From Persicaria tinctoria (lineage: Eukaryota > Streptophyta > Magnoliopsida > Caryophyllales > Polygonaceae): a DNA stretch of 64,000 bases. The stretch lies in assembly GCA_037127255.1 (NCBI GenBank), contig JBANSL010000003.1, positions 17,921,314 through 17,985,313 of the forward strand, written 5' to 3'. Below, in pieces: positions 34,572-45,815 of the stretch (position 1 is the first letter of the stretch; each line of letters starts with the position of its first letter). The notes below the pieces were generated by a model. The model did not search any database. It was not told the DNA's origin and was given only the letters and a program-made list of their open reading frames with translations. Position numbers and translations under genes: made by a program.

Positions 34572-35177
34572 TATTATTTAATTTTTATAAGTATAAACGA
34601 ATTGATTATTTATTAAAATGGATTAAGTGGAGACATGTCTCGTAGCCAAAAGAATCGAAGCCAGGTTTGTTTGATTTAGTAGTTTTGTAATTATATTTTT
34701 AAATCTTGTAAAAATATATTTATATCTAACGAAATTGGATAAAGTGTTATCTTAAACATATATTATTATATTGATATTTAATATCTTCTAAAAAATATAT
34801 CCATATATAATGAAATTGAGTCAAATTTTATCTTATTTATATATAGATATATTGATTAAATAAAGTTAGAATAAAATTTTATCTTATACATATATTGGTT
34901 ATTTCAAAAATTTGTGATTGATTCATACGACTACTATCCATATCTAATGGAATTGTGTCCAATTTTATCTTATACATATATAGATATATTGATTAAATAT
35001 AGTTAGAATAAAATTTTATCTTATGAATATATTGATTATTTCAAAAAAAATTGTGATTGGTTCATACAACTATGATAAAGGAGAAGGCGTATGCAGATAA
35101 ATTTTAGTCTGACATGAATTATTTGATTTGTTTTTTAATTGTTTAATAAGATTTAATCATGATTTTTTTGTTTGAAG
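34572..35177. repeat. AT-rich dispersed repeat in inverse orientation
   Basis: Between about 34690 and 35070 the words AAATTTTATCTTATACATATAT and ATATTGATTAAATAAAGTTAG recur, matching the complement of the host repeat around 17650-17890 and 19140-19300. No coding sequence. Confidence 0.5.
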
Positions 35178-35192
35178 TATACAGATTTAGAA

Positions 35193-35516
35193 TTTTTTTT
35201 TTTACAGTATGCAAACAATTGAAGTTTATTACGAATTTCGTAACAAACAACCAAGATCATCCCTTAGGATGATGGAGTACAACTCCTTAGTAAGAGGAGA
35301 TGTAGATCTAATACAATCGACAACTTTTCTAGCTACAAAGTCGGCTACATAGTTGGTTTCTCTACAACAATGTTTAAATTATATAAAGTTGAACTCTTGA
35401 GCCATAATGATGATCTTTTCAACTTGATGGATGACTTCCCATGGAGTAATGATCTCTTTGCATATTGCTTTGATGATAGTCTCGTTATCGCTTTCCATGA
35501 TAGTCTTCCGGATCCC
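35193..35516 (-). mobile_element. 5'-truncated LINE, RNase H end only
   Basis: A 324-bp insertion flanked by a perfect 15-bp duplication, TATACAGATTTAGAA (35178-35192 and 35517-35531). On the minus strand it encodes the end of a LINE RNase H domain (MESDNETIIKAIC, HCCRETNYVADFVARK, LTKELYSIILRDDLG), with a stop near 35390. It finishes in a poly-A (T run at about 35193-35203 on the plus strand). The long duplication, 5' truncation and A tail are the signature of target-primed reverse transcription. Confidence 0.92.
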
Positions 35517-35574
35517 TATACAGATTTAGAAATTAACTATAGCTAGATGGTTGATTCAATATCATTGATTAATC

Positions 35575-36946
35575 CAATTGAATGATCAATTCCAACAAGG
35601 TCTACTTTGGATCATTGTGAATGGACAAAATATCAACATTTGGGACGATAACTGGATAGAGAACGCCTCACTTAAACCTTTCCAAGATAACCATGATCCT
35701 AAGATGAATGTTGATAACCTTATCTTACCCAACAAAAAATGGAATGAACCACTCCTAATTCAGATGTTCCCTGCGCAAGTGGTCAATCAAATCCTAGCAA
35801 TTGACATTCCGACTTGGGATGCCGAAGATAGACTAATTTGGAAATATAACAAGGATAGAAATTTTAAGACTAGCTCGACTCGAAACCAAAATTCTATTAA
35901 TGCAACCACTAATAACAATCATGAGTGGATTTGGAAGCTTGATGTCCCCCCCCCCCCCAGAATTCGTAACTTCATTTGGAAAATAGTAGTGGATGCACTA
36001 CCTACAAAGTTACGACTAAACAAATACTTTAACAGAGTCCCTTCCCAATGTTGCTTGTGCAACCAGGAAGATGAGGACTCTTTACACCTTTTTCAAAACT
36101 GTCAATTTACCAAAGCTGTGATCCGCGCCTATGAGGCCAAGACAGGGAAAACTCTTCTTAACTATCTGAATTCTTTTCCTAGTACTCTTGATGTTAAACA
36201 AATAAAAAATAACAACCATAATTTTAACGATTTATGTTTTCTATGGCAAAACATTTGGGAATCTAGGAATAATATTATTTTCAGGAATTGCAATATAAAT
36301 GATAGTAGTAGCATTACCCATCACATAATACAACAAACCTTGGATAATTTAAAGAACTGGAAAGATGGGGAAAATATGAAACCGCCCAATAAAATACAGA
36401 GGCAGGGAAGGAACATCAAATGGAAGAAGCCACCGAGGAATGTCTACAAAATAAATGTTGATGGATCGGTTAAAAAAAATGGAGATTGCAAAGTAGGATG
36501 TATAGCTAGGGATTGGAATGGAAAAGTAATTGAGATTCTCAACAGACAGGTACCAAAGGGATCAATAGTCTTAACTGAATCCCTTGCTTTTTGTTTGGGG
36601 TTAGAACTAACCCATCGAAGAGGTTGGACGCAAGTGATAATCGAAGGAGACAGTCTTACGGTGTTCAAGGCAATCAATGACCAAGTCATGATTCCATGGG
36701 AGATCCTTAGAGTTATTGAGAAGATCGGAAGAATTCGCACAACATTCACATCAACAACCTTCAGCCATTGCTTTAGAGAGGCAAATTCAGCAGCTGACTT
36801 CATTGTTAGATGTGATTCTATATGTAACTTATGTAACTTCCCTTTGAATAGGGAACTAGCTACCATCATTCGCAAGGACGATCAAGGATGATCTTTCTCT
36901 GTAAAGACTTCCTTATTATTGCCTACTGTACAAAAAAAAAAAAAAA
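35575..36946 (+). mobile_element. 5'-truncated LINE with open zinc-finger/RNase H frame
   Basis: About 1.37 kb, flanked by a perfect 16-bp duplication, ATATCATTGATTAATC (35559-35574 and 36947-36962), and ending in an A run at about 36932-36946. One frame (35578-36891, 437 codons) stays open. It has the zf-RVT region (WIWKLDVPPPPRIRNFIWK, then CCLCNQEDEDSLHLFQNC with its Cys/His pattern, about residues 119-185) and a plant LINE RNase H domain (about 290-425: INVDGSVKKNG with Asp, LTESLAFCLGLELT with Glu, IIEGDSLTV with Asp, FREANSAADF). The reverse transcriptase and ORF1 are absent because of truncation. The open frame over 1.3 kb suggests a young insertion. A run of 10 C at 35948-35957 is a possible sequencing soft spot. 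Confidence 0.93.
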
Positions 36947-36962
36947 ATATCATTGATTAATC

Positions 36963-37794
36963 ATTAAAAATTGATTTATGCTACATAGATGATGAAATAT
37001 TTCATTCTAGATGCTTGGGCCTAAATTTTGTACGGCCCAAAGCGTAAATCAATTTAATACGCCATCACCGCTGTCAAACCGTGGAGTCGAGATCTCTTTC
37101 CCTCCCCTCTTGCTCCCCTTCGGAATTCACCTCCACCATAATACAAGCCGACATCGACAAAATTTTGGCGATTACCTCGCAACGATTGAGGTAGGCTCTA
37201 TTTATCTCTTTCATCTTGATCGGCTTTGCGTTTTATCGTTTTGTTTTGGAAAATTTTAAGCAGGCAGGTGCAATTGGGAAAGATTTCCGATGCATCTGAA
37301 GCCCTAAATTGGAGCTGTTTGCTTGCTAGTTTCTAGGGCGTCTGATTCATTCCTCCTTCCTCTGATGATTACTTTGAATGTTGGAGGCTTTCCTGTAGTA
37401 GTTTTTTTTTGGGGGGGTCAATTTTGGCGATTTATGCGATTTGTTCTTTGTGCTATTAGGAGAAGGAAATTCAAGGATTTGATTTATTAGTTGAATGTCG
37501 GAGATTTTCTTGTTGGTGGTGTTTTTAGTAAAAAGTTTTGATATTTCGGAATTCTAATTTGATGCGTAGATGCAATTTGCAAGGAATGAATAACTCCAAC
37601 TAGCCGCATTATGTCAATATTCTTCAGATAATGAGAATTCGTAAATAGGAGGACAGTGTTCGATGTGAGTTTCTGTTACATCAAACAGGCAAACAGCGTA
37701 GACTACTTGATCCTGTTATGTTCGATTTCGAATCTAATCCTCTCAGTTTTGTTGGTTGTTTCAGCTGATTAACAAGTCAGGATTGGGGAATTGA
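36963..37794 (+). promoter_or_regulatory. F-box gene promoter and spliced 5'UTR
   Basis: A 5'UTR exon ending at 37190 (ACGATTGAG then GTAGGCTC) and an intron to the acceptor TTGTTGGTTGTTTCAG at 37764 fit well. Exon 2 then starts at 37765, with the ATG 30 bases on. The core promoter would lie around 36980-37080; no single TATA box stands out. Confidence 0.55.
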
Positions 37795-38976
37795 ATGGCA
37801 ATCCAAGGAGCTGTAGCTAATATGATGTGGACGGACTTGTTGGGAGCCGTGGGAACAGGCGTCTTACCAGGTGACCTAATGATTGAAATACTCGGGAGGC
37901 TTCCAGTTGAATCCATCCTCCGCTTCAAATCCGTTTGTAGAGCATGGTATGCTCTTTTCATGAGCCCAATTTTCATCCAGCACCATGTCCACATAGCTGG
38001 CTCCTCTGCAGTGATGAACAATCTGTTGTCTTTGATTGTCCATACCCGAACTCATGAGGGGAACGATGAGATCCTCTCTTTGGTGCTTGACCAATCGCAC
38101 GGTAACCCCCACATGAAAAATCTAAACCTACCATTTGGAGGCAGTGTGAGTGAAATCCAAGTAGTGGGTTCAATAAATGGATTGATTTGTTTAAGTCCTT
38201 GCGGCAATGCCTCATCCATTGGGCTATGGAATCCAGCAATAAGGGAGTATTTTCAGATCCCCGAACCTCCACTGGTGTTGGGAAGCGAAGAGCGTATTTC
38301 GTTGGGGTTTGCTTATGATCAGAAGACAGAGAGCTACATGGTCATCAGAATATTCTACTCCAAGCATTTCAATGCATCAATGCCCCCTGCCCGGGTTGAA
38401 ATCTACAGTACCCGGACCAATGCTTGGAGAGAAATGAAGGAGGTTGATTTCCCTTGGCTGTGTTTTCAGAAAACATGCAACACTCTTGTTGGCGGTGTTC
38501 CCTATTGGTATGCAGTCAAACTAGAGGAGGAGGGATCAATGTTTCAAGAACTAATGACATGGTTTGATGCAGCAGACGAGTGCTTCAGATATCATCGTTT
38601 ACCATGCTGCCATGATATTTCTGGATTTCGCATGCGCCTGGGAGCTATGGGAGAGCATCCTGTTGTCATCATTTATTCCATTGAGATGCAGGAGAATGCG
38701 AAGGTTGAGATCTGGAAGCTCAACAAGCAATCTGATGGTGGCAAGGATGTGTTGTTTTGGAAGAAGAAATGGACCTTGGAGCCCATATCTGGCTTGGAAA
38801 GGGTTATTGGGTGTTGGAGAAATGGCGAGATCATTGCAGAAGACAAACACGGTGTGCTTTCTATATATAATCCTCATCCTAACCAAATTGAGGGTCTTCC
38901 TAGCCATGGATCCTCGGGTTTCATGGAGGTTTATGGCTACACAGAAAGCCTTGTTTCCCCTTCTAGGCTTGCTTGA
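37795..38976 (+). CDS. F-box protein with FBA-type C-terminal region
   Basis: A single coding exon of 393 codons. The F-box lies at about residues 24-62 (LPGDLMIEILGRLPVESILRFKSVCRAWYALFMSPIF), which binds SKP1/ASK in an SCF ubiquitin ligase. The rest matches the F-box-associated (FBA) propeller type: GLICL followed by LWNPAIREYFQIP, then FAYDQKTESYMVIRI, VEIYSTRTNAWREM, GGVPYWYA and a late IEIW-like VEIWKLNKQ. This part would recruit an unknown substrate. Length is typical (350-420). The start at 37795 is the first ATG after the 5'UTR intron and leaves a 23-residue leader before the F-box; later Mets at 10 and 11 are possible. Neighbours give no hint of the substrate. The frame is clean, so the gene is probably active. 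Confidence 0.92.
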   Translation: MAIQGAVANMMWTDLLGAVGTGVLPGDLMIEILGRLPVESILRFKSVCRAWYALFMSPIFIQHHVHIAGSSAVMNNLLSLIVHTRTHEGNDEILSLVLDQSHGNPHMKNLNLPFGGSVSEIQVVGSINGLICLSPCGNASSIGLWNPAIREYFQIPEPPLVLGSEERISLGFAYDQKTESYMVIRIFYSKHFNASMPPARVEIYSTRTNAWREMKEVDFPWLCFQKTCNTLVGGVPYWYAVKLEEEGSMFQELMTWFDAADECFRYHRLPCCHDISGFRMRLGAMGEHPVVIIYSIEMQENAKVEIWKLNKQSDGGKDVLFWKKKWTLEPISGLERVIGCWRNGEIIAEDKHGVLSIYNPHPNQIEGLPSHGSSGFMEVYGYTESLVSPSRLA

Positions 38977-39304
38977 GTCCTCGACTTTGCTCATGCCTTT
39001 TTTGCATAATGCCGATTGTGGGTTTATGGAAGTTTATGTGTAGTAAAAAAAGGCTAGAATTAGTGCATGTAGTTGAATTAAAACGTTCTGTTTTGTTTTT
39101 GGTTTTGGTTTTGTGTTGTGTATTATCAAATAAACTCAGATTTTCACTCTTGGATCCAACTTTGGATGCTTCCTGTGTGCGAAAATTGGCAGATGTGAAT
39201 GGAAAAAGGTGTTTTGTGGAGATATTGCAGGATTAAACAAATAAATGCTCAAAGATTGACGGTAGCTCTGGTTCTACGAGGATTCAACAAAAGTGTATTT
39301 GAAA
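38977..39304 (+). other. 3' flank of the F-box gene
   Basis: Presumed 3'UTR and spacer up to the SINE target site. An 87-codon ORF across 38973-39236 is a frame shadow and not a gene. Confidence 0.4.
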
Positions 39305-39473
39305 AGTAGGAATTGCCCCATTGGTACAAGGCTTGCACATTAATCCCTCCAGGTTCGAATCCCACCTTAAACAGACTTTCAATTGCTTTGTTTAGACGGT
39401 TCGCCGTCTGCTGACAATGTCGGCCTTTCGAGGTTCCTGGTCTGTCCGACCTCGAATTATTTCTAATTAAAAA
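39305..39473 (+). mobile_element. tRNA-derived SINE
   Basis: About 169 bp with a Pol III B-box-like GGTTCGAATCC at 39352-39362 and an A-box-like region near 39315-39335. It ends in an A run and is flanked by a 16-bp direct repeat, AAAAGTGTATTTGAAA (39289-39304 and 39474-39489). No intact cloverleaf can be drawn, so it is not a tRNA gene. The family was not identified. Confidence 0.8.
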
Positions 39474-39504
39474 AAAAGTGTATTTGAAATCATTCAGATT
39501 AAGG

Positions 39505-39845
39505 GGCTATATATGGGGTGTGTTTATGGTAGTCGAAATAAACTGTTAAAAATAAAGTATTAAACTGGTTTATGTTTGTTTGGACACCTAAAATTAACTA
39601 AAATAGATTTTAAAAAAATGTGTTAAAAAAAGCTAGAAAATGGAGGCTATTTTTGTGTTTATTTTGCAAAGTACTGATTCATCTCTTCCCTTTTATCTTA
39701 TTTGTTTTGAAACTACCACAATAACCCTACTAACAATCAAATAAACTCCACTTTTTAAAAATAAATGGTCGTCCCATTTGAATATTATCTTGTTGTTTAA
39801 ATTTTTAACTACTTTTACCAACAGTTAATAAGATTATCATGGATC
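39505..39845. repeat. MITE-like AT-rich repeat, inverse of the 33.3-kb copy
   Basis: Words such as CTACCACAATAACCCTACTAA, CAAATAAACTCCACTTTTTA and TAACTACTTTTACCAACAGTT are the complements of words at 33300-33430. It begins about 15 bp after the SINE target site. Confidence 0.5.
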
Positions 39846-40100
39846 CTAATTTTAATTAAAAAATGTTAATATATGAAACAAAGTAATTGTAGGGGAAAAT
39901 CATATTATTACCTTATCAATGAAAAACTAGCTAATAGAGATTATTTGTGCTAAAGATATGGGTAACAATTTGGGAATTGAATATAATATTATAATATATT
40001 TAAGGGTGTTTTTTCTAACTAGCCTATTTTGAACCTATTATTAGGTGATTAGCACCCAAACTAATTTAATTAGTTTGGGTTTAGCACCCTTCCCAAATGG
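39846..40100. other. No gene recognised
   Basis: AT-rich spacer. Confidence 0.4.
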
Positions 40101-41090
40101 TCAATGGTCAACTGTTTGACCATTGACCGGTCAACGTTTGACTCCATCAGATTTTTTTTATGCCACTTTTTTATTACATTTTATTTTCGTTTTAATGCCG
40201 CTTTTATAATGAAATAGTTTGATGACACTTTTAAAATGCCACTTTTTTCAAAATTTGATGACATTTTTTGTTTAATGTGATGTGATGTCACGTTGAACAT
40301 TGATGCCTTTTTTTTTACTGTTAACTATTGATGACGTATTTTTATGTCAAATGTTTGATGATATTTTATCGTGATGCCATATTTTTTCAAAGTAGTGATG
40401 TCACGTTGATCATTGATGATATTTTTACCGTGATGACATTTTTTGTTCAGGTTGACTATTGATGCCATTTTTTTTTGTTACTGTTGGCTGCTGATGACAC
40501 TTTTTTTATGTCAATTTTTGATGATATTTTGTTAACCGTGATGCCATATTTTTTCAAAGTAGTGTTTTGATGACATTTTTTTTTCTTTAATTTGATGTAA
40601 CTTTTTCAAAATAGTGTTTTGATGCCATTTTTTTAATCAAATCGTTTGATGCCTTTTTTTTTAATTTAATCAATTGTATATCGATATATTTTCATTGATT
40701 CTACTTTTATTCAACGATGACACGCTTGAGATTACACGTCATTGATTCAATCACTTGTGGTGACATGTTTATTACAATTTCATACAATCGAGAAGACAAG
40801 AGCATACAATGTAATTAAACTTCATTGATATATGTTTTAATGATGACTTTTGTTCATGATGACATTTATTTCATTAATCTCAATCATTTGTGATGACATT
40901 ATTTGTTGATGGCAGTTTTATTACATTTTTATATAATTGATGACATAGAGTACATATAAAATGTGATTACATTTCATTGATTACATATTTTATTGACATC
41001 TTTTATTCATTGATGACATTTGTTATTACACTTCATTAATCGCAATTATGGTGATATTTTTATATAATTGATGACCAAGAATTAGAATGT
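40100..41090. repeat. W-box-like cluster followed by degenerate TGATGACATTTTT repeats
   Basis: At 40105-40145 GGTCAATGGTCAAC, GACCATTGACC and GGTCAACGTTTGAC form overlapping direct and inverted TTGAC words. A run of variable units follows to about 41060, each around TGATGACATTTTT or TGATGCCATTTTT, with T runs of differing length. There is no coding sequence. A similar TTGAC cluster next to a T tract occurs at 63690-63800, suggesting a shared mobile origin. Confidence 0.55.
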
Positions 41091-41559
41091 TCCCCTTCAA
41101 ATAATTAGAATGCTTGAAATCACTGATTTTTCACAACAATTATTTGTGATACTAATGATCATTTTCCCAAATACTAGTATTGAATAGTTAACAAAAATGT
41201 TCAACACCCATTTTTTACTCTAATCATGTCCAAATAATATATAATACAAGATCACTAAAATGAGTATAAGGAGTGATTCAATATGAAATGTGGGATTATA
41301 AAACACAAAAGTAGTTTCCAACTTCCAAGTCAATTGCCTATCGGATTAAACACAATATCTTTTTAATTTAAATTTGAAGAGATATTGGAGAGATGCGGCA
41401 TGTAACCGGTTTTCTACAAAGGAAGATATATGTACTGGTGCAAGGGAAAATACACTTCAACCTAAATAGTACTGCACTCGGCCTATGAACAATGTTGGCA
41501 AAATGTAAGAAATGCTTCAACAGAACCCGTTACATCTAATGGCAAGAAGACTGGCATAC
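41091..41559. other. No NHX exon 3 found; non-coding
   Basis: The sequence downstream of the NHX exon 2 donor site (minus strand) was read for further transporter exons, and none was recognised. This is the point where the gene is cut. Confidence 0.5.
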
Positions 41560-43310
41560 CCAGCATTGAAAATGATGGGTGGAAGAAGGTATATGAAGAA
41601 CATGTCTTCACTGAATACTAAGATATGTGAATCCTTTCCTCCAGTAACCATCAGAATAACAACTCCAGTGCATATACCCTGCAAAGAAATCAAGCTTGTT
41701 ATGATCACAAAACATCCTTACAGAAGGTGATTATTTAAATTACAAGCTCATGAGCATAATTTTATAAAGACAACTCACAATCAGAAGAGCCGTAATAGAC
41801 TCATTCATCCACCGATTCTCCTCTAGGAGGTGGCCAATAATGATACACCCACAAAGGAGGGCCACAAAGAGATTCATTAAGACGATGGACGAGTGATCCG
41901 AAGTGGACAGCATATTAAGCTTACTGATGAGAGCACTGAATTCCAAAGCCATGTTTCAATCTCTCTGTGTATAAATTTGCTAAATAGAGTTGCTTTTTTT
42001 TTTGGTGGAGTTGCTGTGCGTCCAACTTGTGCTCTCAGAAGCTTAATACCAACGCAGAATCTGTAAGAAATTTCAGGAAAAAAAAACACAGCGGAATCAG
42101 AAACCCCCAATATCTGCACTGACAGCTTAGCTGATGCATCTGATACAAATCCGCACTTAATTTCAAACGAAAAAATTCAAAACACAGCTTCAGGAAACAA
42201 AACGTGATTAACCATAATTAGAACACCTCAAAAAGAAACAATGCAAAAAGTAGAGCCAAGTTAAAAACTTTCCGATGCTCTATTTCATAAATTAGTACAA
42301 AATTTCGGGGGGGGGGGGGGGGGGGGGGGGCACAAACAGCTAGAAATTCAAAAGGAAGCAACATAAAACCATACCATTGCAGTTCCAAATGAAATTCGAC
42401 GCACAAAAACGGAAACACAACCCTTGTTTGTTTGATAAAAATCTTCAGCAGAGCAGCGCCAATTCCTCAGCAGAGAATTCGAGAATCACATGGATGATGC
42501 TTCCAACCTCAAATCAAGTCAACATGGATGATGCTTCCAAATTCATCTTGCGACCAATTATCCATAAGTATACAAAGAAGCTACTGATTGTGATTTTTGA
42601 GTAAGCTACTGATTTTGGCAGAACAAAAAAGATCAAGCTACCCAATACTCAACTCTCAAGCCACTAATTTTGACAAATTGTGTTGGGTTTAGTTCACAGC
42701 AAACAAAGAAGCTACTGATTTAGGTCTTCAATTTCGGACTGAACAAGCAAAGTACGCATCTAAAATAAAGCACAACTGAGGACTAAACTACACTTTTTGA
42801 GCCTAGAAATTGACACTGAATTAAGGTAGAAGAACCCTAATTTGTAAACATTGTTGGCAAATTAGTTTCTGAGCATTCAAACAATCCAACACAACCACAA
42901 ACTTCACCATAATCAACTCTAGGCGAAAAGCCCCAATTTTTCCGCAAATATTCGCACCCAATAACCCTAGGTAGTTCCAATCCAACTCGAAATCCCAAAT
43001 AAAAAAAGAACAAGTAAAGGAAATAGATTAAGGGTGAGATTTCATACCGGATCTGAAGAAAAATCGAAAAGAATGAGGGCTAGGGGTCGCTGTGTGATCG
43101 GTGACGACTGGGTGCGGGGAGGCGTACCGGGGAGGAGGTTGAAGAAGAGGAGAGGATCCTGCCCGCGGGAAGCTGTTTTGTCGGCGGCGGCTTCCGGTCC
43201 GCGGGAGGTGGCTCACGGAGTCGTGGTGAGAGCCCGGAGCAATGGCGCCTGGGAGGAGGAGGAGAACTGTCTGATAGAAAGCTCAAACAGAGCAAATGAG
43301 CGAGAAAGAG
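41560..43310 (-). pseudogene. NHX: Vacuolar-type NHX Na+/H+ antiporter, truncated after exon 2
   Basis: Minus strand. Coding exon 1 (41952-41779, 58 codons) encodes MALEFSALISKLNMLSTSDH, LFVALLCGC and GHLLEENRWMNESITALLI; it ends exactly before GTGAGT. Exon 2 (41678-41560) starts GICTGVVILMVTGGK and holds the amiloride-binding FFIYLLPPI followed by IIFNAG, ending before GTATGCC. Both junctions keep phase and match plant class I NHX genes, which load Na+ or K+ into the vacuole in exchange for H+. A 5'UTR intron also fits (acceptor TTTCTTACAG near 42064, donor GATCCG/GTATGA near 43043), with a CT-rich first exon at about 43044-43310. Everything after exon 2, about 440 residues in the family, is missing. 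Any product would hold two to three membrane helices and no transport core. Confidence 0.85.
42307..42330. repeat. 24-base G homopolymer
   Basis: An uninterrupted run of 24 G lies inside the NHX 5'UTR intron region. Such runs are unstable in replication and sequencing, so the length may be wrong. Confidence 0.95.
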
Positions 43311-43486
43311 ATAGGTACATGGGGCTGGGTGCTAAGGGGCGAAAAAAACATTAACGGATGTTATCACGCCTAATAAAACTTTATAAGGTGTTAATTACTT
43401 AATCAAAAGTTCAAAGGTGATATTCTACCAAATATTCTCTATATTTAAACACTTAAATAGTGTTTGGTTAGTAAATTTAAAACATA
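43311..43486. other. No gene recognised; upstream of the truncated NHX gene
   Basis: Presumed promoter of the NHX remnant, then AT-rich DNA up to the Helitron. A TAGTGTTTGGTTAG word near 43457 may be one end of a MITE that the Helitron entered. Confidence 0.4.
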
Positions 43487-45506
43487 CTAGTGTAATACCC
43501 GTGCCTTGAAGGCACGAGATTTTGATTAATTTCAAACTGAACATCATTTCATATATCTATATAATATTATATTAATATATACTTGTTTACAAAAAAAATA
43601 TGTATAAAATATTTTTTAATTTATAAATTAGTTGGAAAGAGATACAATATAATAATTTTTAAATATTTTTATAAGGTAAAGTAGTAATAAAACTCAAACA
43701 CACCACCAATTATAATTTGAAATACATATATAATTATTATCATTAGGATCAAACTAAAAAGAAAAATATAAGCTATATATCATACAATGATTAAAAAAAT
43801 CATAAGCACGTGATTGTACGAATACTTTTGAAGTTATATAGATATACATAACTTATTCATTATTTTCATGAGAAATATGGATAGAAAGAGGGAGAAATAA
43901 ATAAGGAAAATAAAGGTAAGATGATAAAAAAAAGTGATCCAAGACGCCTTATCTAAGATGTAAAATGAGTAATGCTTGTAAGTCTTAATTAACTTTTAAA
44001 ATAAGTAAATTGTAATTAAAAAATGGCTCTAAGTGATTTTTATAATTAACTTTTGAAATCGAATATTCACGAATTAACTATTTTTACTAACTTTATAAAA
44101 AAACTGCAGGCCTTAAAATATTGAAATTATAAAAAGGGACATCTAGGGTGTATAAAATAAATATAAATGTAAAATATTCATTTTAGCGATATTTTTTTTC
44201 TTCGATATTTGAAGCCAAACACCCAAAATTAATCATAAAAGAGTGTTTATTTATTTATTTTTAAATGATAATATATGCAAATTTCACATTTTCTTTTCTC
44301 AAAATTCTTCAATGTTTGTTTGTAGATCTTAAAATTTTATTTTTTGTATTTCAAATAATCATTTAAGATATTTAAAATAAATGTAATTTATCTCTAAAAA
44401 TCATTTGTTAAAAATTTATATAGATGTCATGTAGATTGTGCAGAGTAGGTATAGATTTAAAATATTCATTTTGGATCATTGTTTTCCTCAATTTTTGAAG
44501 GTTAACAGGTGAAAAAATAATTTCTTTTTAAAATTAATGACGTTTTGCATCTATCTCCAAAAATATTTTAAAAAATTTTAATAAAAATTTAAGATGTCTA
44601 TATTGTATAATAAATGTAAATTTTAAAAAGAAATATTATTTTGACAATCATTCTTTTTTAATGGTCAATTGTTACTTTGACATTTGAATTAAATATTCTT
44701 ATTAATTCTTGAGTTATCACATTTCAATATATTAGTCAATTTATTTATAAACATATATACATATAAGATTATGTAAACATTTGATATTTCAAATATATTT
44801 TTTATTTTTAGATATTCTAATTAATTTTTTTTAAATGGTTACATAACAGATTATGGATAAGACTTGTATAAATATGTGGACCAATTAATATGTGGCTTCT
44901 GATCATCATGGTTAGAGCTGGCAAAATCTGACCGACTTGAGAAATCCAACTGACTTACCGAACCCAGACCCGACTGAAACCCGAAAAGCCGGAATCATCG
45001 GTAACCCGAACTCGAGACCGAGCCCGACCCGAACACAGACAAAACCGACCCCACCCAAACGGTCAAACCCGATCCGACTCTCAACCAAGCTGACATTCGG
45101 AATGATAGTATCCAAAATTGTGGTCCTAATAAATCTATAATATTATTGATATGAATTAAATGTATAAAGAAAGTCACGATATTAATGAAATAATGATATA
45201 AAAAACAACACGGAATGATAATATTCAAAATTGTGGTCCGATGTATATCAATGTAAATAATCTTTTCTATGAAAAAAAGGAATAAATATATTTTAAATAG
45301 ATCACAAATTGATATAAGCATATTAATGTAGATAATCTTCGCATGAAAAATAGGAAACAGATATATGTCGATCAAATAGGAAACAAATAATTTCAGCACT
45401 AATATTGACCAATAATAAAATATCATTTGAATAAAAAATTCAACTTTAATTGTGGGTGTGACACGTCACCAAAATGCTAGCAGAATTAGTAATATTAATA
45501 GATAGA
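43487..45506 (-). mobile_element. Non-autonomous Helitron, about 2.0 kb
   Basis: On the minus strand the 5' end is TCTATCTATTAATATTAC and the 3' end is a hairpin CGTGCCTTCAAGGCACG, then GGTATTACACTAG. Flanking bases are A (43486) and T (45507). The interior is AT-rich, has no helicase, and includes at about 44915-45090 a block rich in GACCCGAAC-type words. The 3' end is secure; the 5' end rests on the TCTAT motif and could lie a few bases away or belong to another element. Confidence 0.65.
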
Positions 45507-45815
45507 TTTATAAAAGACCTTGTAAATTGGGAAAATCATAAACCAACTATTGTATAACAATATAAACTAAGACATAATTTACAATGTATTTCATCTAAAA
45601 TTTATATTATTTTAACCATGCTATAAAAATAATAACTATATACAATGCATTAGAATCCAAACACACCCTTAGCGGAATATAAATGATTAATATTTATAAT
45701 TGTTTATAACTGATCAATATAAACGTAGTGTCTATTTAAAGTTATGTGTGCTTCTATTTATTTTTTTTAAGTTAAAATCAAACTCGTTTGTTTTTTCAAA
45801 ATACTTTAAAAATTG
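45507..45815. other. No gene recognised
   Basis: AT-rich. AATCCAAACACACCCTTA near 45655 is a typical inner end of plant hAT/PIF-type MITEs and may pair with the GTGTTTGGTTAG word near 43458. Confidence 0.4.

Noticed and set aside
39305..39473. Possible tRNA gene (GGTTCGAATCC)
   Set aside because: No cloverleaf can be drawn, and the piece is flanked by a 16-bp target duplication and an A tail, which marks a SINE.
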